From: an uncultured Candidatus Nitrosopumilus sp.
GTDB lineage: Archaea; Thermoproteota; Nitrososphaeria; Nitrososphaerales; Nitrosopumilaceae
Direction: 5' to 3'
Length of the DNA: 34,807 nucleotides
Assembly (NCBI GenBank): GCA_905479565.1
Contig: CAJQMY010000064.1
Span: 1-34,807 of the forward strand
A program made the translations under genes and the position numbers. The notes beneath the pieces are model-generated. The model worked only from the letters and a program-made list of their open reading frames with translations. It searched no databases and had not been told where the DNA came from. Within the stretch, counting starts at the first letter, position 1. Each line of letters starts with the position of its first letter. Positions 1 through 9,846 of this stretch are shown here, piece after piece.

Positions 1-217
<217 letters not shown>

Positions 218-1096
218 TTATAAGCCTTTGCGTTGTTTTGATAATTTAGAAGCGATCGTCACTGCATCTTTGGTTGCATTTACATCGTGAGTACGAACAA
301 TATCAGCACCGTTCATTACAGATACAACTTCTGCAGAAATCGAACCAAATAATCGATCATTTGGATTTTTTTTTTCCAAAATTTTCCCTATGAATGATTT
401 GTTTGAAACAGAGATCAAAACGGGATAATTATTCTTAATTAAACTTAAATTTTTTAGTATAGATAGATCTCTTTCTAACCAATCTGATTTAATTTTTGTA
501 AAAAACTGCCCCTTTCCAGTTTTTCTAAAAAACCCAATAGCAGGATCTAACACAATTTTTTCAGAAGGAATATGTGATTTTTTTGCTAGCTTTATACTAT
601 CTTGAAGTAATTTTTTCGTTACTGTTACAAGATTACCATTAACAGGTTTTGAACTATGTGCACATAAAATTAAAGATGGCCGGTATTCAAAAATAACATC
701 TTGCATATTTTTATCATGTTTTAATCCAGAAACATCATTAATTATTTCAACCCCATATTCTAAAGCATCTTTTGCAACTTTTGCTCTACATGTATCCACA
801 GATATGGGAAGATTTGTAGAATTTTGAATTATTTTAATTGCATTTTGAATTCTTGTTGATTCTACTTTTTCTGAAACTGATGTAGATAGATACGGTGCAG
901 TAGACATTCCACCAATGTCAATAAAATCTGCACCTTGATCTTCCATCAGTTTGGCGGTATTTTTTATCAAAGTTTTACTAGTATTAACAGACTTTTTGTA
1001 AAAAGATTCAGGACTGACATTAAGAATTCCCATTATTCGCACTGGATTCTTTCCACCTACACCTACGTTTGCAATTTTTGCCACATAGTTTATCAA
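218..1096 (-). CDS. folP: Dihydropteroate synthase-like protein
   Basis: A 292-aa TIM-barrel protein of the pterin-binding family. Visible motifs are GILNVSPESF (residues 23-32, usual GILNVTPDSF), DIGGMST (60-66, usual DIGGEST), SVDTCRAKVA with D101, INDVSGL with N120/D121, DPAIGFF (184-190) and a terminal VRTHDV. Dihydropteroate synthase joins p-aminobenzoate to hydroxymethyl-dihydropterin diphosphate. The divergent neighbour resembles the archaeal enzyme that makes that diphosphate, which supports a pterin role. The usual Glu of DIGGEST is Met here, and H147 in CAHSSKP replaces the normal H-M-R region, so the aryl-amine substrate may differ from p-aminobenzoate. The start is ATG at 1094-1096, only 12 bp from the divergent gene. 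Confidence 0.85.
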   Translation of the reverse strand: MINYVAKIANVGVGGKNPVRIMGILNVSPESFYKKSVNTSKTLIKNTAKLMEDQGADFIDIGGMSTAPYLSTSVSEKVESTRIQNAIKIIQNSTNLPISVDTCRAKVAKDALEYGVEIINDVSGLKHDKNMQDVIFEYRPSLILCAHSSKPVNGNLVTVTKKLLQDSIKLAKKSHIPSEKIVLDPAIGFFRKTGKGQFFTKIKSDWLERDLSILKNLSLIKNNYPVLISVSNKSFIGKILEKKNPNDRLFGSISAEVVSVMNGADIVRTHDVNATKDAVTIASKLSKQRKGL

Positions 1097-1108
1097 ATCT
1101 AATACAAT

Positions 1109-1855
1109 TTGAGTGATATGATGATTTTAGGTTGGAAAAAGAAATACTATGAGATTTTAAAAGAATTGAATTATAGTGAAAAAAAAGATAAAGAATCAGC
1201 CATTATTTTAAATTCAATTTTAAAAAAAACTAATATTAACAAAAAAATTATTAGTTTAATCAAAGGAAAAACAGTTTTTGTAATTGGTTCTGGACCATCT
1301 TTAGCATCAGCCATTCCAAAGTTAAAAAATTACAAAAAAATAATCAAAATTGCTGCAGACAGTTCAATAAAACCATTAGTAGCAAATGGAATCATACCAG
1401 ACATCATTGTGACAGATTTAGATGGCGATATGAAAACACTTGAAAAAATTGGAAAAACTAATTCTATTTTTGTTGTACATGCGCATGGAGATAATATAGA
1501 AAAATTAGATATTGTAAAAAAATTTAAAAATTGTATTGGAACAACACAATCTACACCTTTTGATAAAATAAAAAATTATGGAGGCTTTACAGATGGAGAT
1601 AGAGGAGTCTTTTTAGCAAATCATTTTCAGGCTAAAAAAATTATTTTGTTAGGAATGGATTTTGGAGATCAGATTGGAAAATATTCAGAAACTAAAAAAT
1701 CAGATTGGAAAATAAAAATGATAAAATTAAAAAAAGGCGAATCTCTTTTAAAATGGCTATCCTCCTTTGCAAAGGCAGAATTATTTACCACCTCAAAGTC
1801 AATTGAAGGATTTAAAAAAATATCATACAAAGAACTGGATATTATAATTACCTAG
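1109..1855 (+). CDS. mptE: 6-hydroxymethylpterin diphosphokinase, MptE-like (DUF115)
   Basis: A 248-aa protein with the DUF115/MptE signature: FVIGSGPSL near residue 57, then AADSSIKPLV, GIIPDIIVTDLDGD, HAHGDN, GTTQSTP, GGFTDGDRG and LLGMDFGD. In methanogens the family transfers pyrophosphate from ATP to 6-hydroxymethyl-7,8-dihydropterin, replacing bacterial FolK. Divergent placement next to the folP-like gene fits consecutive steps of pterin synthesis. The longest frame starts at TTG 1109; ATG at 1118 is an equally good start. Thiamin pyrophosphokinase shares this fold, but the TDLDGD context favours the pterin enzyme. Confidence 0.82.
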   Translation: MSDMMILGWKKKYYEILKELNYSEKKDKESAIILNSILKKTNINKKIISLIKGKTVFVIGSGPSLASAIPKLKNYKKIIKIAADSSIKPLVANGIIPDIIVTDLDGDMKTLEKIGKTNSIFVVHAHGDNIEKLDIVKKFKNCIGTTQSTPFDKIKNYGGFTDGDRGVFLANHFQAKKIILLGMDFGDQIGKYSETKKSDWKIKMIKLKKGESLLKWLSSFAKAELFTTSKSIEGFKKISYKELDIIIT

Positions 1856-1890
1856 AATGCATTTAATACCCATTCCTCATTAACCAAATT

Positions 1891-2460
1891 ATGAAATTCT
1901 CAGAGGAGCAAGTAAAAAAAATTGTTGCTTTGAAAGAAAGTTTGAATGAACAAATTGACAAACATCAGGAAGGGATAGAGATGTTGGAAAAAAATATTAC
2001 AGTTTTAGACTTGTTCTTAAAAGACTCAAGTTTTACTAAGGCATCTCAATTAGAAATAAAAAAAAATACAGAAGCAAAACAGGAGATCATAGAAAAACCA
2101 ATAGAGAATTCAATCCCAATTAAAAGAGTAAATGATGGTAAGATTATTGCTAATGCTTTTGTCACATCAGATCAGGTCTCCATAGTTTTAGATAATGAAA
2201 TCATAATTGATGCAGACACTCCGCCTTTCAAATCATTCTTTTTAGATAGAATAATTGGTGAAATGAAAAAGAAAGATATTGTTGAAGCAGAGAATGGAAA
2301 AATCCAAAAAGAATCAGTTATCAATTACATTGTTAATAAAAACGGGGCAAACATTAGAGAAATCATAATTAAAAATTACAGACAAAAAGAAAGAGTTAAC
2401 GAGTTGATTAACACAGCAGGATGGTCATTGACTAGAATGCTTGAAAACATAAACAAGTGA
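1891..2460 (+). CDS. Conserved hypothetical protein, N-terminal coiled coil
   Basis: A 189-aa protein of unrecognised family. Residues 1-50 are charged and heptad-like, predicting a coiled coil. A Glu/Lys-rich linker around 60-80 follows, then a compact alpha/beta region with ITVL-type strands and a final helical segment (residues ~125-189). No signal peptide or membrane segment is visible. It ends 4 nt before guaA, so the two are probably co-transcribed. I see no catalytic motif and assign no function. Confidence 0.75.
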   Translation: MKFSEEQVKKIVALKESLNEQIDKHQEGIEMLEKNITVLDLFLKDSSFTKASQLEIKKNTEAKQEIIEKPIENSIPIKRVNDGKIIANAFVTSDQVSIVLDNEIIIDADTPPFKSFFLDRIIGEMKKKDIVEAENGKIQKESVINYIVNKNGANIREIIIKNYRQKERVNELINTAGWSLTRMLENINK

Positions 2461-2464
2461 TAAT

Positions 2465-3988
2465 ATGGACAAAATTGTAGTTTTAGATTTTGGTTCTCAG
2501 TATAGTCATTTAATTTGTAGAAGGATTAGAGAATTTTCAGTTTATGCAGAACTTGTTCCATATGACATTAGTTATGAAGAATTGCAAAAACTAAATCCTA
2601 CAGGAATAATTTTTTCTGGTGGCCCATCAAGTGTTTATAGTTCAGATGCTCCAATTCCAGAAAATAAAATTTTTGATATGAATATACCACTTCTTGGAAT
2701 TTGTTATGGACATCAATTAATTGTTAACAAATTTGGAGGAAAAGTGAAAAGAGCAAACAAAGAATACGGTTCATCATTACTAACGATTGATAGTGATAAA
2801 GATCTTTTAAATGAAATTGGGAAATCAATGAAAGCGTGGATGAGTCATGGTGATGAAGCAGAACAAATTCCTGAAGGGTTTAAAATAATAGGACATACAG
2901 AAAATGTAAAAGCAGCTGCAATTGCATTTGAAGAAAAGTCAATTTACGGTATTCAATTTCATCCAGAAGTAGTACATACAGAACAAGGTACAGGAATTTT
3001 AAAGAATTTTGTTTTGAAAGTTTGTGGTGCCAAACAAGATTGGACCATGGAGGGTTTTATTGATACAGCAGTTGAGAGAATTGCAAAGATAGAAGGAAAC
3101 GTGCTTTGTGGAGTGAGTGGGGGTATAGATTCTACTGTTGTAGCATTATTAATTCACAAAGCAATAGGTGATAGACTAAAGTGTGTTTTTGTAAATAATG
3201 GATTGTTACGATTAAATGAAGAAAAAGAGATTAAAGACATGTTTAAAGATAATTTCAAAGTAGACTTTACTTCAATTAATGCTGCTGAACAATTTTTAGG
3301 AAAACTCAATGGCGTCGAAGATCCTGAAAAGAAAAGAATGATCGTTGGAGAAGAGTTCATCCATGTTTTTACTGATTTTGCTAAGAATGGTGGCCCTTTC
3401 AAATGGTTAGCTCAGGGTACGCTATATCCAGATGTAATTGAAAGTGGAGTATCAAAAGGACCAGCAGCAGTAATCAAATCTCATCATAATGTAGGAGGAC
3501 TACCTGATTGGCTTAATTTAGAAATTTTAGAACCATTAAGAGAATTATATAAAGACGAGGTAAGGAAAATTGCAAAAATTCTTGAAGTTCCAGAAAAACT
3601 TTTCATGAGACATCCATTTCCAGGTCCAGGATTATCAGTTAGAATAATTGGAGAAGTAACTCCAACAAAACTTGAAATTTGTAAAATTGCAAGCAAAATT
3701 GTAGAAGAAGAGCTAATGAATTCAGGTTTGTATGAAAAAGTATGGCAAGCATACGCTGCAGTAGGTGACGATAGAGCAGTTGGAGTTGTTGGAGATGAGC
3801 GTAGATATGGAAACATAGTAATGATTAGAGTTGTGGATTCAGTTGACGCAATGACTGCAGATTGGACAAGATTACCACATGAATTATTAGAAAAAATGAG
3901 CAACAGAATCACAAATGAGATAGAGGATGTTACCTGGGTCACTTATACCATCTCAAGTAAACCACCTGCAACCATTGAACCTCAATAG
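2465..3988 (+). CDS. guaA: GMP synthetase (glutamine-hydrolysing)
   Basis: A 507-aa two-domain enzyme converting XMP to GMP with glutamine and ATP. The N-terminal class I amidotransferase (1-190) has SGGPSSVY, the nucleophile C80 in LGICYGHQ, and the H166/E168 pair in FHPE. The ATP-pyrophosphatase has the P-loop GVSGGIDST (residues 216-224), followed by the dimerisation domain with HPFPGPG and a terminal TYTISSKPPATIE. The length is normal for the fused bacterial-type enzyme; many euryarchaea split it into two genes. It ends in TAG, whose G is shared with the GTG start of the next gene. Confidence 0.98.
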   Translation: MDKIVVLDFGSQYSHLICRRIREFSVYAELVPYDISYEELQKLNPTGIIFSGGPSSVYSSDAPIPENKIFDMNIPLLGICYGHQLIVNKFGGKVKRANKEYGSSLLTIDSDKDLLNEIGKSMKAWMSHGDEAEQIPEGFKIIGHTENVKAAAIAFEEKSIYGIQFHPEVVHTEQGTGILKNFVLKVCGAKQDWTMEGFIDTAVERIAKIEGNVLCGVSGGIDSTVVALLIHKAIGDRLKCVFVNNGLLRLNEEKEIKDMFKDNFKVDFTSINAAEQFLGKLNGVEDPEKKRMIVGEEFIHVFTDFAKNGGPFKWLAQGTLYPDVIESGVSKGPAAVIKSHHNVGGLPDWLNLEILEPLRELYKDEVRKIAKILEVPEKLFMRHPFPGPGLSVRIIGEVTPTKLEICKIASKIVEEELMNSGLYEKVWQAYAAVGDDRAVGVVGDERRYGNIVMIRVVDSVDAMTADWTRLPHELLEKMSNRITNEIEDVTWVTYTISSKPPATIEPQ

Positions 3989-4353
3989 TGATCATAATGG
4001 AATATGGAAAAATCTGTGATGAAATTTTAGAATGTGATAAAGATATTCGATATGTTGGAATATATGATTACGGTGAGCTTTATGACAAAATGAAGTCAGG
4101 ATTAAAAAGTCATTTATCAAGAGAGGAAACTGAAATGTCATTATCTCAAGCAGTGTATCGTTGGTCAACGCGTAAGAAAACTACAGATAAAATTGGAAAA
4201 CCAATTTACGCTTTAGCTAAATATGAAAAAATTTATCGAGTGACAATCCCAATTAGTGGTGCAGGGTTAATTTTGATCAGTATTGAATTAAATACAGATG
4301 TAAACATGATTGTAGAAAAAATTATAACAATTAAAAATAAGTATTCTTCATAA
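3988..4353 (+). CDS. Conserved thaumarchaeal protein (DUF6659-like)
   Basis: A 121-aa protein with the look of a thaumarchaeal family I associate with DUF6659; that name is from memory. Recognisable stretches are YGKICDEILECDKDIRYVGI, YDKMKSGLKSHLSREETEMS and QAVYRWSTRKK, followed by a beta-rich half ending in PISGAGLILIS. It looks like a small sensor or ligand-binding fold, but no function is known. GTG at 3988 overlaps the guaA stop by one base; ATG at 3997 is the alternative start. It probably belongs to the guaA transcript. Confidence 0.75.
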   Translation: MIIMEYGKICDEILECDKDIRYVGIYDYGELYDKMKSGLKSHLSREETEMSLSQAVYRWSTRKKTTDKIGKPIYALAKYEKIYRVTIPISGAGLILISIELNTDVNMIVEKIITIKNKYSS

Positions 4354-4356
4354 TTT

Positions 4357-4626
4357 ATGATTAGTATGGACTTTCATGTTTTTGACTCATATGTAAAAGC
4401 AAAAGATGGGCATACAATGCATTTCGATGTCATTACAGATACAAATAATTTAGAAAAAGCAATTTCCTATGCGAAAGAATGGCTAAAATTGGTTGGCGAG
4501 GAATCATCAACAGTTACAACAAATGAATGTAAATTTTGTCATACTCAATCAGTACCAGAAGATATGGAGATTGAAATAATGACTATGGGATATTCTATTT
4601 CAAAAATGGAAGGATGCCCGAGTTAA
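4357..4626 (+). CDS. DUF2024 family protein
   Basis: An 89-aa protein matching the DUF2024 pattern: an N-terminal FHVFDSYVKAKDG, HFDVI, a helix with YAKEWL, the Cys/His motif ECKFCHTQ and a final GYSISKMEGCP. The ECxFCH element and terminal GC suggest metal or redox chemistry, but the family has no established function. It starts 3 nt after the preceding stop, completing a guaA-led operon. Translation could begin at ATG 4357 or ATG 4366; the second gives the more usual family N-terminus. Confidence 0.8.
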   Translation: MISMDFHVFDSYVKAKDGHTMHFDVITDTNNLEKAISYAKEWLKLVGEESSTVTTNECKFCHTQSVPEDMEIEIMTMGYSISKMEGCPS

Positions 4627-4693
4627 TCCACATCATAGTTTTTTTGAAATTAAATATCTTATAGTAAATAATAGATTATTTTCCAAAATTGGT

Positions 4694-4826
4694 TCATCTG
4701 CATCGATGCAAAGATTTCATGAATTCACGCAAGGATTCTAGATTGTTCTAAAGTTTGAGCTTCTAAATATTCAATTTTAAATTCCTCAATATTTTAAATA
4801 ACAATTACAGTCTTGTTAGATTGAAT
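4694..4826 (-). pseudogene. Decayed small ORF downstream of the sugar kinase
   Basis: Read on the minus strand, one frame gives NKTVIVI, a TAA, then NIEEFKIEYLEAQTLEQSR. The adjacent frame continues SLREFMKSLHRCR before TGA at 4694-4696. The two pieces look like one short helical protein broken by a stop and a one-base shift. No start codon is clear. This is read from amino-acid texture only; the rest of 4627-4837 shows nothing else. Confidence 0.3.
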
Positions 4827-4837
4827 TATAGAAAATG

Positions 4838-4954
4838 TTAAAAATATTCATGTTGAGTATATTCGAAAAATCCATGATCATCAACAACATTTGTCTCATC
4901 ATGAGATTTAAGATAATGTGATATCCGACTTCCAAATAGACAATTTTTTGACAA
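4838..4954 (-). CDS. Possible 38-aa small protein
   Basis: A TTG-initiated frame encodes 38 residues with protein-like composition, including CLFGSRISHYLKSHDE and VVDDHGFFEY. It begins 21 nt after the restored stop codon of the kinase gene, on the same strand. An overlapping longer minus frame (4816-5016) is hydrophobic, Met-rich noise. It could instead be the surviving tail of a decayed gene. No family is recognised. Confidence 0.4.
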   Translation of the reverse strand: MSKNCLFGSRISHYLKSHDETNVVDDHGFFEYTQHEYF

Positions 4955-4975
4955 ACAGAATCCAATTTGGAAATA

Positions 4976-5841
4976 TTAATCAAGCATACATGCTCCAAAA
5001 ACACCTGCTGAATCACCTAATTTATTTTTCAAAATAGGTGTTCAATTAGGTCAGAAAATACTTGATTGTAAATAGATTCTTTTCCTTCAGTATATAAAAA
5101 ATCAATGTTTGATAAACCACCACCTAAAACTATTGCATCAGGATCTAAAATATCAATTACATTTGCAAGATCATACCCAAAATTTTCTAAAAATTCATTT
5201 TTCCATTTTTGCCAATTTTCATTATCTATACTAGTAAGAATTTCAGGAAGATGTTGAGATTTTCCTGTTAGTTTAGTCCAATGGCTTTCCAATGAAGGAC
5301 CACTAATGTATGTCTCGACACACCCAGTTTTTCCACAATAACACAAATTTCCATTTCGATGTAATGTGTGATGACCCCACTCACCTCCAATGTTTGTTCT
5401 TCCCGAATAGAGTTTTTTGTTAATCACTATTCCACCACCAATACCAGTCCCCAGTATAACACCAAAAACTAAATCAAAATCCATAGCAGCACCCAATGTT
5501 GCTTCAGATAACGCAAAACAATTGGCATCATTTTCCATGAAAATTTTTTTTTCAGTTTTACTTTCTAAATCTTCTTTTAATGATTTCCCTATCAAACATT
5601 GTGTATTGCTATTTTTAATTAACCCAGTTTGTTTAGAAATTGCTCCAGGGGTACAAATTCCCAATGAATAATTAGAAATATTTTCAGATATTTCTTCGAT
5701 TAAAGACGAAATAGAGTTTAGAATTTTTTGATAATCATTTTGAGGTGTAAAAATTCTTTTTCTTTTGATTACATTGAAATTTTCATCTAGCAGAACCGCT
5801 TCGATTTTAGTACCGCCTAAATCAACACCAAGTTTGTACAT
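4976..5841 (-). CDS. ROK-family sugar kinase, C-terminus frameshifted
   Basis: ROK kinases phosphorylate glucose, N-acetylglucosamine or similar sugars with ATP. Visible are the phosphate-binding LGVDLGGTKIE (4-14), catalytic D105 in ENDANCFA, GTGIGGGIV (131-139), EWGH (154-157) and the zinc loop CYCGKTGC (C167, C169, C174). The open frame stops at 5029-5031 after 270 residues. In the neighbouring frame the expected end, TPILKNKLGDSAGVFGACML, continues to a TAA at 4976-4978. One missing A in the run near 5042 explains this: ATTGAAACACC would restore Glu-Thr-Pro. The kinase therefore lost its last ~22 residues, or the base is an assembly error. Substrate cannot be fixed from sequence. Confidence 0.85.
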
Positions 5842-5884
5842 GAATTATTTACAAAAATTAAAATGCTTAAGATTAACTAAAACT

Positions 5885-7492
5885 TCATCCCATTCCGCCA
5901 GGGGCACCAGATATTGCAATGACATCATCAATTCTAAGTACCATACATGCAGCTTCAGTGGCAGATTTGATTATTTGTTCTTTAACTACTATTGGCTCGA
6001 TAACATTGATCGCCATCATATCTGCGATCTTCATATTTTTAGCATCGATTCCAGTCCATTTTTGACCTTGATTTTGTTTTGCTCTAAGGTTAGCCATAGT
6101 GTCAATTGGATCCATTCCGGCATTTTCGGCTATGGTGAGTGGAATTGTTTCTAGAGCCTCTGCATATTTTTTGATTGCAAGTTGCTCTCTTCCATCAAAA
6201 TTATCAGCCCAATCTTTTAGTAATGAGGCTGCAAATGCTTCAGGCGCACCGCCACCAGCTACAATTGCTGGTTTTTCAATAACATCTTTTACGACCATTA
6301 AAGAATCATGAATTGAGCGGTCAACTTCATCAATTACTCTTTGAGTTCCACCACGAATTAACATTGTAACTGATTGCGGATGTTTGCATCCTTCTATGAA
6401 GACCCATTTATCAGATTCAACTTTCTTTTGATGTGCTAAATTTGCAGCACCAAGATCACTTTCTGAAAGATCATCAAGATTACTAATTACACGTCCTCCT
6501 GTTGCTTTAGAAAGTTTAATCATGTCACTTTCTTTAACACGACGAACAGCCATAATGCCATATTTTGCAAGATAGTGTTGCGAAATATCATCAATTCCTT
6601 TTTGACAAATTAAAACATTAGCTCCCACATCATGTAATTTATCAACCATGCCTTTTAACATCCTATTTTCTTCTTCTAAGAACATCTGCATTTGAGTTGG
6701 ATCAGTGATTTTGATTTCTGCACTTAATTCAGTTTTTTCAATTTCTAATGCTGAATTAAGTAATGCAATTTTTGCATTTTCAATTTTTGTAGGCATTCCA
6801 CTATGAACAATTTCTTTATCCAAAACAATTCCTTTGACAATTTGTGTATCATCAATTGAACCACCAGATTTCTTTTCTACTTTGATATTTTCAAGATCAA
6901 CAGAAAAAGTATCACCTTTCTTTGTTGCAATGCTAAGAATAGCATCAACAATAATTTTAGAAAGTAGTGAACTATCTTCAGAAATTAGTTTTGATTGCAT
7001 GCTGGTTGTGGCTATTTTTAACAGAGATGCTTTATCATCAGGTTGAATTTTTTTTGCCAAATTAGAGTAAATTTCAAGAGTTTTATCAGATGCTGCTTGA
7101 TATCCATCAATAATAGTTGAAGAATGAACATCTTTGTTTAAAAGATCTTCTGCTCTAGCCAATAATGCTCCTCCAAAAATCACAGAAGAAGTTGTACCAT
7201 CACCTACTTCATTATCAACAGTTTTAGAAATTTCGACCATCATTTTGGCTGCAGGATGCTGAACATCAATTTCTTTTAAAATTGTAGCACCATCATTTGT
7301 AATTGTAACATCACCTAAGGAATCAACTAGCATTTTATCAAGACCTCTGGGTCCAAGACTACTTCGAACTAACTGTGCAACCAATTTTGCTGCTGCAATG
7401 TTATTTTGTTGAGCATCTTTGCCTTTTTGCTGTAACGCACTCTCCTTGAGAACTAATACAGGTCCATTTGGTCCTTGTTGAATTGATGCCAT
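5885..7492 (-). CDS. thsA: Thermosome subunit (group II chaperonin)
   Basis: A 535-aa chaperonin of the TCP-1/thermosome family, which forms the double-ring ATP-driven folding chamber of the archaeal cytoplasm. Family signatures are [15 protein letters not shown] and [14 protein letters not shown] (nucleotide site), GDGTTS (the catalytic-Asp region), GGGAPE in the C-terminal equatorial domain, and the Gly/Met tail GGMG. The length is typical. ATG at 7490-7492 is the clear start. Thaumarchaea usually carry more than one thermosome gene, so the letter in the symbol is a guess. Confidence 0.96.
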   Translation of the reverse strand: MASIQQGPNGPVLVLKESALQQKGKDAQQNNIAAAKLVAQLVRSSLGPRGLDKMLVDSLGDVTITNDGATILKEIDVQHPAAKMMVEISKTVDNEVGDGTTSSVIFGGALLARAEDLLNKDVHSSTIIDGYQAASDKTLEIYSNLAKKIQPDDKASLLKIATTSMQSKLISEDSSLLSKIIVDAILSIATKKGDTFSVDLENIKVEKKSGGSIDDTQIVKGIVLDKEIVHSGMPTKIENAKIALLNSALEIEKTELSAEIKITDPTQMQMFLEEENRMLKGMVDKLHDVGANVLICQKGIDDISQHYLAKYGIMAVRRVKESDMIKLSKATGGRVISNLDDLSESDLGAANLAHQKKVESDKWVFIEGCKHPQSVTMLIRGGTQRVIDEVDRSIHDSLMVVKDVIEKPAIVAGGGAPEAFAASLLKDWADNFDGREQLAIKKYAEALETIPLTIAENAGMDPIDTMANLRAKQNQGQKWTGIDAKNMKIADMMAINVIEPIVVKEQIIKSATEAACMVLRIDDVIAISGAPGGMG

Positions 7493-7536
7493 TTAGATTC
7501 AGCTTCAATCCACTTAATCCCCCTTTTTAACATTAC

Positions 7537-9300
7537 TTAGTAGATCGGTGAAATATAACTACGTTTTTTTACATCGACAATTCCACCACAAAGAATTCTA
7601 ACAGAAGGTAGAGCCAAGAACGGTAAGAATAACGGAATCAAATGAGGTCTAGAAAATTTAGAACCTGAATCTACAATAGCATTATTAATTTTTTCAAAAT
7701 TAGATGAAACTTTTTCAAAAGAATCTGTAGAGATGATACCGCCAAACTGTAAAGGTAGTGAAGCAATGATTTTCCCAGATTTTACTACAACAAGTCCACC
7801 TTGATTCTTGATAAGATGATTTGACGCAATTGCCATGTCAGAATCATTTGAACCAATTACGATCATGTCATTTTCATGAAAACTCCATGTTGAGGCAAAA
7901 GCACCAATCTCTGCACCAAAATTTTCAAGAAATCCTATAGAATGCTTACCAGTTCCATGAATTCTGTCAAAGGCTGCAACTTTCCAAATATCAGAATCTA
8001 ATGAAGCAGAAACATGATCGTCTTTAGTATGAAGTTCAGCAGAACCTAACTTTGTAATAATTTCAGTTTGCATATAGATAGTGTTTGCAATTACATCTTT
8101 CTTTTTTGATTTTATGACAAAGTCATTTTGAGAGAAATTCTTTAATTTTACAGTTTTTTTAATCCATGGCGATATCATTTGTTTCTTAATCGGAGTAACC
8201 ATTTGTCCATTTGATACAACTAGTTTACCTCCTACAAAGACTTTGTTTGGTTTGAATGATTTTAAATCATCAAAAACTAGAATATCTGCTAATTTGCCAG
8301 GTGCTATCCCTCCTAGATCTTTTCCCATATTATAATAATCAAAATTGTTCTTTGACGCCATAGTAACTGCATCTATTGGTTTTAAACCAAGATTGATTGA
8401 TTCCCTAATGCAGTGATCTATATGACCAAATTCAGAAATATCTAGAGGATCAAGACCATCAGAACAAAACATTAATCGATTAAGATATGTCCCATGAGAT
8501 AAAACACGTGGAATTATTTCCTTCAAATCACGTCTAATTGAACCCTCTCTGATCATTATCCACATTCCAAGACGTAGTCTTTCTAAAACTTGATCAAAAT
8601 TGATTGGTTCATGACAAGATAGAATTCCAGATGAGACATATGCATTGAGTTTTTTCTCACTTGCTCCAGCTGTATGTCCGTTAATTATGCAATCACATTC
8701 CAACATTGATGAAAGTGATTTCATTGTTTTTGGATCACGTGATGTAACTTTAGTCCAAGAAAAAACTTCTCCCAATCCAAGTACATGTGGATGTTTGATT
8801 GCAGTTTTTTCTTGTGATAATGATAATGATTTACTGCTGCTAAATTTTGCATCTACTGGAAGGCCTCCAGGAACTACTTGAAAAATTCTGATTGGAAGAT
8901 TCTGACCGAGTTTTAAAAATTCTTGAAATCCCCTATATCCCCCCACACTTACAATATCAATTGGATCAGAAAACAGCGATGTTACACCACAAAGTAAAGC
9001 CTTTTTTGCAAATTCAGATGGTAAAACAAACTGATCAATATGTAAATGAGGATCTGCAAAACCAGGGCTAACATATTTTCCCTTTACATCAATTACGACA
9101 GTTTTTGGACCAACTGTATGTATAGCATCTGGACCAACATATGCAATTCTATCTTTAATAATTGCAATCTGAATCTGTGGAATAATTTCTCGTGTATAGA
9201 CTGACATTAAATTACAATTTTTTAAAATCAAATCAGACTTCTTATCACCCATTGCTACAGAGTTAAGAGACAAGATCGAATTTGCTAGGCTCGAATTCAC
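7537..9300 (-). CDS. ade: Adenine deaminase
   Basis: A 587-aa metal-dependent amidohydrolase that converts adenine to hypoxanthine and ammonia (purine salvage). Motifs in order: PGFADPHLHID (metal HxH), GLGEVFSW, GHTAGASEKKLNAYVSSG, SCHE, REGSIRRDL, FCSDGLDP (metal Asp) and PGKLADILV. The C-terminal third holds the adenine-deaminase extension, with GSNDSDMAIA and GGLVVV. The length matches the Ade/AdeC family. It is upstream of the thermosome gene on the same strand (44-nt gap), probably with separate promoters. In an ammonia oxidiser the released ammonia is minor; salvage is the likely role. Confidence 0.93.
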   Translation of the reverse strand: MNSSLANSILSLNSVAMGDKKSDLILKNCNLMSVYTREIIPQIQIAIIKDRIAYVGPDAIHTVGPKTVVIDVKGKYVSPGFADPHLHIDQFVLPSEFAKKALLCGVTSLFSDPIDIVSVGGYRGFQEFLKLGQNLPIRIFQVVPGGLPVDAKFSSSKSLSLSQEKTAIKHPHVLGLGEVFSWTKVTSRDPKTMKSLSSMLECDCIINGHTAGASEKKLNAYVSSGILSCHEPINFDQVLERLRLGMWIMIREGSIRRDLKEIIPRVLSHGTYLNRLMFCSDGLDPLDISEFGHIDHCIRESINLGLKPIDAVTMASKNNFDYYNMGKDLGGIAPGKLADILVFDDLKSFKPNKVFVGGKLVVSNGQMVTPIKKQMISPWIKKTVKLKNFSQNDFVIKSKKKDVIANTIYMQTEIITKLGSAELHTKDDHVSASLDSDIWKVAAFDRIHGTGKHSIGFLENFGAEIGAFASTWSFHENDMIVIGSNDSDMAIASNHLIKNQGGLVVVKSGKIIASLPLQFGGIISTDSFEKVSSNFEKINNAIVDSGSKFSRPHLIPLFLPFLALPSVRILCGGIVDVKKRSYISPIY

Positions 9301-9370
9301 TTCTTTTAATTAGAATTTGCGCCTATTATAGATTCAATGCTTAAATTACGGTTGAAGAGGTTTTTTTGAT

Positions 9371-9652
9371 ATGAACATACCTAAGGTGATCAGAAAGTAT
9401 TGTGCAAAATGTAATACACATACTGAACAGAAGATCTCCATTTACAAGGCTGGAAAAAGACGTGGTTCTGCTGCTGGTGAACGCCGACATGCAGAACGTA
9501 AACAGGGATATGGTGGACAAAAATTTCCAAAATTAGCAAAACCAGCCAAAGTTACAAAGAAAGTCACTCCTATTATGACATGTACTGTATGTAAAAAGAA
9601 ATACAATAAAAAAGGCGTTAGAATTAAGAAATTTGAGTTGATAGCAGCATGA
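9371..9652 (+). CDS. rpl44e: 50S ribosomal protein L44e
   Basis: A 93-aa zinc-binding protein of the large ribosomal subunit. It has two Cys pairs, C11/C14 (CAKC) and C71/C74 (CTVC), and the highly basic centre KAGKRRGSAAGERRHAERKQ that is diagnostic for eL42/L44e. A Shine-Dalgarno-like GAGGT lies about 10 nt before the ATG, less common in this window than leaderless starts. Its end overlaps the next gene by 4 nt (ATGA), so L44e and S27e are translationally coupled. Confidence 0.97.
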   Translation: MNIPKVIRKYCAKCNTHTEQKISIYKAGKRRGSAAGERRHAERKQGYGGQKFPKLAKPAKVTKKVTPIMTCTVCKKKYNKKGVRIKKFELIAA

Positions 9653-9846
9653 AGAAAGATCACATTGAAATTCCAAAACCGTCTAGTAAATTTCAAAAAG
9701 TCAATTGCAATGAGTGTGGTGAACTACAAATAGTTTATTCACATGCATCGACACAAATTTCATGTAATTCCTGTGGAAATACTCTTTCAGAACCAACAGG
9801 ATCTAAAGCCCAAATCAATGGTAAAATCTCAGGTAGTGCCGAATAA
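9649..9846 (+). CDS. rps27e: 30S ribosomal protein S27e
   Basis: A 65-aa zinc-ribbon ribosomal protein with Cys pairs C20/C23 (CNEC) and C39/C42 (CNSC) and the family's IPKPSSKFQKVNC and QIVYSHAST segments. It starts inside the L44e stop (ATGA). Its last 18 nt overlap, tail to tail, the end of the cobY-like gene, so the two transcripts are antisense at their 3' ends. Confidence 0.97.
   Translation: MKKDHIEIPKPSSKFQKVNCNECGELQIVYSHASTQISCNSCGNTLSEPTGSKAQINGKISGSAE

Noticed and set aside
3154-3942. Antisense frames inside guaA
   Set aside because: guaA is unambiguous; the antisense frames are Ser/Ile-rich shadows.
4816-5016. 66-codon minus-strand frame
   Set aside because: Hydrophobic, Met-rich and overlapping the true kinase C-terminus and a better 38-codon frame.
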